A stretch of DNA of 64,000 bases, taken from positions 361,001-425,000 of the forward strand of contig CAUEEP010000899.1 in NCBI GenBank assembly GCA_958450365.1. The letters are read 5' to 3'. Under the pieces are notes generated by a model. That model did no database searches. It was not told where the DNA came from and saw only the letters and a list, made by a program, of their open reading frames with translations. This stretch comes from Mesorhabditis belari. Lineage: Eukaryota; Nematoda; Chromadorea; Rhabditida; Rhabditidae. Every line of letters begins with the position of its first letter. Positions within the stretch are counted from its first letter, which is position 1. Both the position numbers and the translations under genes were made by a program. Positions 56,326 through 64,000 of this stretch are shown piece by piece.

Positions 56326-59300
56326 CTCATAACTTTGCGTGGATATTACATTTTGAGTTAATGTTGGTATCATTCGACGCGCAATTTTATTCGGCATCGA
56401 TGAATAGTCAAAACAGTCAAAATCGAAGGATCGATGCTGATAAAAACACGAAAAACCTTAAATTATCAACGGGAAAAAAGGACCGACAGATGTTTTCGTT
56501 ACAAGTTCAGGTAAGGATCACGGTCTCCGGCTAGTGCTCAACGTGGAAAGTTACGAGCGAGCGGACACGTGTGGACGCGTGTTGGACAGTCAACTCGAAA
56601 CGGGAATCAGAGTTCGGAGTTTTCTATTGATATCTAATATCTTAGCTCTTTATTTTGCTAGATGCAATTCATTGAAAAGTCTCCGGTTTAGGTTCTAATC
56701 TACAATCAGACCGAGCTCCCAATCACCACTTCTAAGGGAGTGAGTGTCTCTCCGGGAATGACCGTCAACATACCGTTCAGGATTCAAAATGTGAATGTTC
56801 TGTATTGGTCCTGTTATGACAAATTTGATGTAGTTCTGTTTGTTGAGCTCTCCTGGCTTGAATTGCGTATACTTTATGCTGAATATTATTTACTATTTAT
56901 CTAAAGCGGGCTAGACAATGAATCACAAAGCAAAAAATCAAATAATGTTTGCGATATAAACTGATATAAACTTGGGTGCCATAACTTTAGTACTTACTCT
57001 ACTTTCCACTATGAGAGGGGTGAGCTTGTACAATACTTGATCACTTCGATAAATGGTGAACACACCTTGGACAACTTGTTGGTGAAATTGTTTCGAAAAT
57101 CTTTTTTTTAGAGATATCAAAATGCTAACTTAAATAGGCTTGAGCTACAGAATGCTCCAATTTTGTGTGACTTTCAGTTAAATGAGTACAAGTTAAAACT
57201 TGTACCTAAATCGGCTTTCTTATAGAAGGTGCCGAAATATTCGGCATACCAGTAGTAAACGTAGCATGGGAAGATTTTTACTTTTTAAAGTACTTCTTGT
57301 ATTAAGCGCAAGAGACTTCCGACTCCTAGTTGTCAAATTGAATCTGCAGAATCGATTCCGGCCGCTGGCAATGTTTCTTCATCGGATAACAAAAAGTAAA
57401 ATCTTTAAAAGTTAATTATTTGAATGTAAGATTTTTACACCCTTGACATTGTAGAGCATGTATGGGTCAATTGATACACGAAATGTTTGAGAGACAATGC
57501 AACTGCTCGATCCGGCAGCTGTTCACCAATGAACCAAGTAGGTTTCAAGTTTTGAACTCAATACAAAAACACTAGAATATTAAAGAATTGTCTTTTCAGA
57601 TTATTAACGAATGATATTTTTGTTAAAAGATTAAAGAATGTTCTTTTAAGAGTTGAAAAACGAGTGTGATATCGAGATGTACTTCAGTTGTGTGCTGCCT
57701 TATCAAAAAAGGTCAGCAACATTTTGAATCGATTTTCGAATTTGACCAAACGAGGCTAGGGCTTTCTACGCCCGTTTTTAATCTACAGCGTGCGCCGAAA
57801 GTTCTGCGACCTTTTATGCAGCTCGATGATCATTATCTGTTCAGTGTCGATCTTTATCCACACCTTTTGCACGTATAAAAATTTTTTTGATTTGTTAAAA
57901 GTAATAGAAAAATAAAAAATACGCATAATTGTAATTTAAAATACAAAACGACAGGATGTATAGGTCATACAATAAAGGTAGCAGAACTTTTGGCGCACCC
58001 TGTACAATGCATTTTAGATTACAAGCTAATCTGAAGACCGAAATCGGTAAACAGTGCTTGCCAATGTGTGAGACGATGGAATATCTACCACAACAAGTAA
58101 TAGGTTTTTTGTAAATGTCCAGACATTATAAACGCTTAAGTATTGTTTTTGTTTAGTTGTTGTTTGGTATAAATTTTGAAAGCATCCACCCAATCCTTTC
58201 AGGAGGTCAGCACAATCCCGAAGAGGCTCTTTCCAACCTTCTCCGAGAAAAGGCTGCTGACAAGAGAAGTAATGTTTTTAAGTTTCAAAAAAGAGAAATA
58301 CAACCTTATTACTTTATTCACAGGCTTGTATGCCTATATCGTATCTATTTATCGTTTAAAATTCTCAAATCAAGAGGGTCGAGAAGCATTTGGTTGGAGT
58401 TGACTCGAAGGGAACTCGCTTCTTCGAGAATGTCACTCTCTCTTGTCAATCTTCAGCCTACATCACAGAAGAGTTTGTGAGATTTAGTCTGCCGGCTACG
58501 GCCACTAACTCAATTCGTAGGCAAACGCAACACTGAAGAAAGTTCGCCTCTTGTTCCAGGAGCTGATTGACTCAAAAATGATGATTTATTTATTCAGCGA
58601 CTTCCTTGCACAAACATTAGAGTAAGAAAAAAAGAAAAGCAAAAAGCTAATACCGACAGTTTGGCCGTACATGGATGGCCAGTCGAGGAGGAGGACGGCT
58701 TCGCCAGATCAAACTCGATCGTCGATATGCTTCTCTTTGAAAGGGAGGAATGCCTCGAGGTCTTGTGGACGCTCAAAATGGTGCTTTATCCTTTCAATTT
58801 GTTCAAAGTGATTGTATTGAAAAATATTTTTAGGAAAACGCAACGCTTACCAACTTATCAATGATCGATTTTTGGGTAAAGAGGAGACCGTGGGACGTGG
58901 TGAATTGGGTCTTGTTACGGGATTTCGATCTTAAACAACAAGTTGAGAAGGTTGTGTAGAAGACGCCTTTTTATTATTCTATTCAAAGAGATTCTTGTCT
59001 GAAATTGCTATCGTTAACTTTTTCCCAAAAAGGTATACGATCACAATGCGTTTAATGAGATAACAATTGCTTTTTGGCAAAAGAGCAAAAGTTTAGCCGA
59101 GGGCGGGATTGAACTCGGATAGAAGAAATTTGTGCTGCAAGTGCATTAACCATTAGCTCACGAGCTTTTCAGATGATCTTGGGAGAGCTCTCACTAGACG
59201 AACTCGCTAAGTACTATCATGACAACAACTTTTTCTCCTATTTTCATTCGGACTTTCAGAGGGTTTGTGATTTAAATTGTGAACGTTAGAAATTGGGATT

Positions 59301-60190
59301 CAAATTGAAGCCAATTGATTGTGTTTCCAGTATTGGACCGACCCGATTCTGGAATTTCTCTGGAAGGCCGAATTGACGTTGCAAAGAGAGAACAAACAGC
59401 TCCTTCACATGCTTCGGGTAATAGAATTTTAGTTTATTCTTCTGAGGGTCTAGCTCAGCGAGAATGAAAAATGAAATTTTTGTTGGTGATATCGATGTCG
59501 GTGATGTCGGTGATTTTGGGTATGTCTCCTGTAGCCAAGGCCACTTTCTAACTGATTGATGCTTCCAGAACCTTTACATGACCTTACAAAGTTGAGAATC
59601 GCGGTACACCTGGCGAAAAACCCAATTAAGATTTTCGAGAAAAGACATACAAAGATTCCAGAAGCACGAATTAGTTAGAAAATGGGGTTGGCTACAGAAG
59701 ACATACTCAAAAATCGCCTCCAAAAATTTTATGCAGGTTCATTGAGTTCTCGCTGAGCCAGACCCTCAGAAGTGAGTCGCTATAATTGGCGATCATCCTC
59801 TAGTTAGACTAAAGTTTGAAGTATAGAACGAAGTAAGCTACTTCTCATTCCCTTACAGGAATACAGAGAGCCAGAACAAGAAGGTGGAGATGTGTTAGAA
59901 GTTGTGGATCCACCTTTCTTCAATTTTAGATACAAACTCAAAAACATGCTTGCAAAAACAGAACTCTAAACTTTGGTATTGATATGTGTTCACTAAACTT
60001 GATTGTAGAAACCTTTTGCCGATTTCAACATAACAAATGCCGAATACTGCATCACGAAGAAACTACCCGTATTTATAGCGGAGGAACTTGTGACTTTTCG
60101 TAACGCGACACAAAAGCTCGCTGTGAGTACTTTTATTAGCAGCAAACATTCTTATTATCAGCTATAAAGTTTAAGTTGAAGTTTGTTATA

Positions 60191-61060
60191 CAGTGCGTTT
60201 CATATTCTTACAGCCACCCCCTAAAACCAGTGTTTCTCGAAAACCATGATAGTTATCAACTTAATTCCTTTTGCAATGGAAAGAGCACACCTTAAAACCC
60301 CAAAGATACTTATTTTCGTATCACTGTAACTTTCCATAACAATTATTTTTCAATAACATGGTTTCTCGACCGTTTCAAATTATTACATCTACTTTGTAAT
60401 GTTATTATTTCTTTAACTTTTTTTTCTTCTAAGTTTCCATTTTTTTTGCTTAATCTCACTAATTTCTTTTTTAGACGCAACAGCTCGAGAATGGGACACG
60501 GAAATCTGCTTTTCGATTACGAAAAAGGCCAAATAGATGGGAGGCATGGCATGACTCTTGGATGGCACGACTCTTGGAGGAAAGGAAAACTCTATTAATG
60601 CTATCTGAAGAAAAGATCTGAAGCGCTCCAGACAAGCAATTCAATTCTACGTGAAAAACAAAGCCGCAACAGCAAAAACAAAGATGAAAACCGGACCAAA
60701 ACCAAAGCTGACACCTCGAGCTAGGCGTCACATTGTCAACAACATTCACGGCAAATTCATCAACCAGGTCAAAAGTGAGCTGAAAATCAATGCTTCGAAG
60801 GTGACTATCTGGCGTGCTGTCAAAGAAAATCCGCATATCGATCGCGAAGACCTCAATCACGCCCCAGCTTTGAAGCCGAACACAAAGCCCGCCTTCGCTT
60901 CGCCAGAGATTATATGAACCAGGACTGGAACAACGTTGTAGAGATTTTGAATTATATCAATTTATTTTTTAGGTAATCTTCTCGGATGATTATCATGGAC
61001 TATCATGGTTCTCGAGAACACTGGTTTTAGGGGGTGACTGTAAGAATCTGAAACGCACTG
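60191..61060 (+). mobile_element. Tc3-like transposon, internally deleted copy
   Basis: Same termini and the same mirrored TA site as 50622-52187. It keeps the left terminal repeat, a transposase N-terminus (60491 onward; LLFDYEKGQIDG, then HTH blocks to PHIDREDLNHAP) and jumps at about 60985 from FSDD straight into the tip of the right repeat, losing the catalytic core. Confidence 0.88.
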
Positions 61061-61062
61061 TA

Positions 61063-64000
61063 TCACAAAATGGTCTCTCTCTTTTCTGATCATAGCAATT
61101 TTAGCGTTCTTTTGACGCTGCTTTCGAGGATTACTTAGCAGTATACTACAAGAAAACCCAGATCGATGAAGATTTCGAAAAGTGAGTTGGCAAAGCAAAA
61201 ATTCAATAGTACATTTATGATAATGAATTTGGATTTAGAGCTAATTTCACGAAAATTTACAAGATTGACTCTCATAGTGGATCCTTTCAGCTAGGACTTC
61301 CCTTTTTAAGACCGCCATTCAGGCCATCCACGGTCGCGACATTTATTCGAGTTTATATTCATACTTTATTCAAGACAGGAAATAAAGTGTAGTCAATAAG
61401 GCAAAATGATAAGCAGAGAACAAAAAATTGAAAGCCGTGGGATGATATGGGAATACTGTGGATGAAAAAAAATTCGCAATGACCCGAATACATCAACTTT
61501 TAATAAATGTGAATTTCAACAGTCTTAAAATGTAAATAGGATGGTGAACGGAAAGACTCAATTTAGTTTACAAGTTTGATCAAGTATGCAATGCTCTCTT
61601 AAAAGTGCTTAAATTTGGAGTATCTCTAATGTGGGGTGGGAGACTACAACACGATAACATTTCAACTACAACACGATAACAACACGATTAGAGAAGAAAT
61701 TTCTAGTGGATTTACACAAAACTAAATCTTTATGCAGAAGAAAAGGCCCTGACCTTGCTCCGGATCGTTTTTGAGAGGGAGAAAATTCATAAACGACGGA
61801 ATACCTTTGACAATTTTAAAACATTTTACTAGATCAATAATAAGACGGTGGTCTTGAAAAGATTAAAGATTACAAATTTTTCATCTATGCTTATGCCTAA
61901 GAGAGGAGTATTTAGTAGAGCTATACCTTAAAAAGAGCTATATGAGTAAAATATTTTTGGATTTTCTCGATTTTAGCGATGAGAAAGGAAGAGCTAGGGA
62001 GCCCAATAAGAGAAGCGCATTCAAGAATAGGACAGAGAAGATCTCGCCCTTGTCATTTTCAGAGAAAATCTCGCCCTTGTCATTTTCAGAGAAAATCTCG
62101 CCCTTGTCATTTTCAGAGAAAATCTCGCCCTTGTCAACATTTACCTCCAATCGAACGCAATCGAGACGTGGACTCAGCAAGAGGAATACACTTTTTGGAC
62201 TCTAGCATGTAAGTTGGCTTGTAAGTAAATGAATGTTTGTTAACACAAGTGTTTTTCGGTAAACTGGACAAGCGAATGAGAGCTGTTTTGCGAAGCTGCT
62301 ATGATCAAAACATGACCCCTAACTTAAACTTAACTTAAAACATGACCGCAAAATTTTATGTAGATTCCGAATCTGCAATCAGATTTTGAAAGTCTTCCCT
62401 CTCCAATAAGAAATGGTCATTGTTAGTTATCACTGTTGTATGAGAGGCCTTTAGTTGTTCACCCAGAACCCTGGTTGGTTGTTTGTTGTCGATCCGCAGA
62501 AGTTCAGTTAGAGCCGTTTCATTGAAGTCACTCGCGCTCCCACCCCTCGCCTCTTACTCTAGGGAAAAGTCACCTTTCTCTAGGGAAAAGTCACCAAGAA
62601 ATTGGTTGAATCGATTTTTCTGAAAATTTGGCTGTTTACCTAACTTTTTACGCTCTATCTTTTTCTATTGACACGAAGATAGGTTTTCGTGATATTACGT
62701 GATCGAGTCGTCACGATTTTCGACTACCCGACTTCGCGTCTCTGAAAAAACTCAAAAACAAACATTTTCATAATAATTCAACGTTCTTTTATTGAAAAAG
62801 AGTCAACCTTTCTACAGGAACAAACTGTATGATGCATTAATCTTTTCTAAACGGAAATATACAAAAAGGCGAAAAGACTTATTGGTCAGCCCATAGTTAA
62901 AAGTTTGAGTACAAATCAAGACGCTCGCAAACGAACCTTTATGATAAGTAAGATATAAGTCGACACCATATTGGGCATTTGGTTAAAAAGGTTGCTTGGA
63001 TTCTATTCAAAGCGCATTTTCAGGTGACATCGGTGGCGCTCTTGGACTGTTCCTCGGTGCCTCGGTGGTTACGATCACCGAGTTCGGATACATCATCTTT
63101 CAGCAGTATTGGCGAGTTGATAGACAAAAGAAACGGTTAAAATTACAATATTCATTTGAATAACAGATTTTCTCGTTAAACAGTCAAAATTCGATGCCAA
63201 TTTTAGGGTGGTGTCGTAGTGATAAACGTTCGGGTTCTTTTTCAGGTCACAGCCCGAATCACTGTCGCTCAAATGAAAGTTGAAGGCTTCTATAGAAAAG
63301 AAAAGGCTGTAGAAATTTATGCATTCACTTTTTTATTTTGTTTCATTTTGTTTTTCCGATTTTTTTTTCCATTAAATGAGTTCTAGAAACTAAATTTTGA
63401 TTCCACTATAGAGTTCTATTAGATCTCTAATAAAACTCCATAGATCTCTAATAAAACTCCATAGATCTCTAATAAAACTCTATAGATCTTTAATAAATTT
63501 TTGATTCCACTATAGATCTCTAATAGAACTCTATAGTGGAATCAAAATTTGTCGTCGAGAGTTTGTCGAGAGTTAAGTGTAGCATAATCATTTTATTGAT
63601 ATCTTTCAATCAAATCAAATCCTTTGAGGTTCCTTCTATTAGAAAGATAATGACAAACTCGAGACAAAAAGTGGTGGTTTGCATAATTCTTCAAAAAATG
63701 CACTTTTTGTTTAAATTTCTCGTTCAACTGTTAGCGATAAGTCTCGGTTGATAAATAATGTTTGAAACGTATTGCAGAAGAAAGCGTTTGCTCGATCCTT
63801 GGGATTTCTCGGAAATGAAAAGCTGCCAAGAACAATTGCCACGCCAAGCAACTCCTGACTGCCAACTTTAAGGTTCTAGAAAAAAAGGCAGGAAATCTTT
63901 TTTCGTCAAACCTAAGAATCCAGCGCAGAAAATATTTAAATTTTCTATCAAAACAAAGCGTGAGATGATTGCACATCGGAGCGCTGAGTTACACTTAAAA
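61063..64000. repeat. Palindrome block, copy 3 (plus orientation)
   Basis: Direct copy of 40190 to about 43561, with a deletion of about 630 bp near 62590 that removes part of the mariner and MITE relics. Beyond 63660 it follows copy 1 rather than copy 2. Confidence 0.9.
62034..62142. repeat. 27-bp tandem repeat, 4 units (2 units in the other two blocks)
   Basis: The unit CATTTTCAGAGAAAATCTCG plus CCCTTGT is repeated. Blocks 1 (41142-41195) and 2 (49604-49657) have two units. The length keeps any frame, but neither strand looks like a real gene. Confidence 0.85.

Larger units (their letters stand above)
56511..63163 (+). pseudogene. DEG/ENaC-type channel gene, right palindrome arm, lacking its 5' part
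   Basis: Mirror of 47985-56094. Exons: 56511-56611, 56692-56801, 57455-57537, 58203-58268, 58375-58476, 58521-58621, 58660-58780, 58834-58950, 59173-59262, 59331-59417, 59859-59903, 60009-60122, 61105-61181, 63024-63163. Lengths equal the left-arm exons except 58660-58780, which is 6 nt longer. Palm motifs GLRLVLNVES and LPITTSKGVSVSPG, Cys motif CNCS, and pore GLFLGAS are kept; the end is YSFE-stop at 63163. Upstream of 56511 the frame meets a stop and then the palindrome axis, so TM1 is missing. A candidate exon at 61278 after CTCATAG is uncertain. The two arms differ by many substitutions, some non-synonymous, so they have diverged for a while. Confidence 0.65.
56326..64000. repeat. Right arm of the large palindrome
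   Basis: Reverse complement of 47536-56278, with indels. It includes a shortened Tc3 copy and block copy 3. It continues past the window. Confidence 0.9.

Overview
The window is animal genomic DNA, AT-rich and intron-rich, most likely from a nematode. The reasons are short introns with TTTCAG-type acceptors, Tc1/Tc3/mariner/pogo transposons, DEG/ENaC channels and an expanded receptor tyrosine kinase (RTK) family. I cannot name the species. Exon models below were built by hand from splice signals and reading-frame phase.

Layout. 1-2.5 kb: a decayed LINE whose reverse transcriptase has lost its YADD box. 2.5-4.4 kb: fragments of the RTK duplication. 4.4-9.1 kb: a long-inverted-repeat DNA transposon encoding a protein I do not recognise, with an intact-looking pogo-type transposon nested inside it. 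9.3-40 kb: three RTK genes in tandem, all on the minus strand. RTK-B (20.1-29.2 kb) joins in frame through 17 exons, from signal peptide to kinase stop (756 residues). RTK-A (9.3-18.0 kb) and RTK-C (30.6-38.7 kb) are recent copies of one another; both carry inactivating changes and share a lost splice acceptor. Introns are full of TA-flanked mariner-type MITEs, a Tc1/mariner composite and a second long-inverted-repeat element.

40.2-64 kb is a nested palindrome. One block of about 3 kb occurs three times, in + - + orientation (40.2-43.2, 47.5-50.6, 61.1-64 kb). The last two copies are the outer parts of a large inverted repeat centred at about 56.30 kb with a 47-bp spacer. Each arm of it carries a 5'-truncated DEG/ENaC channel gene pointing away from the axis. 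A Tc3-like transposon sits at the same TA in both arms but faces opposite ways relative to the host gene. The 43.3-47.5 kb spacer holds mariner, Tc1 and integrase-like relics, an 18/20-bp satellite and one unrecognised coding segment.

Functionally this is a receptor/ion-channel neighbourhood being reshaped by DNA transposons and inverted duplication. Probably only RTK-B, the pogo transposase and perhaps the long-inverted-repeat element protein are still intact.
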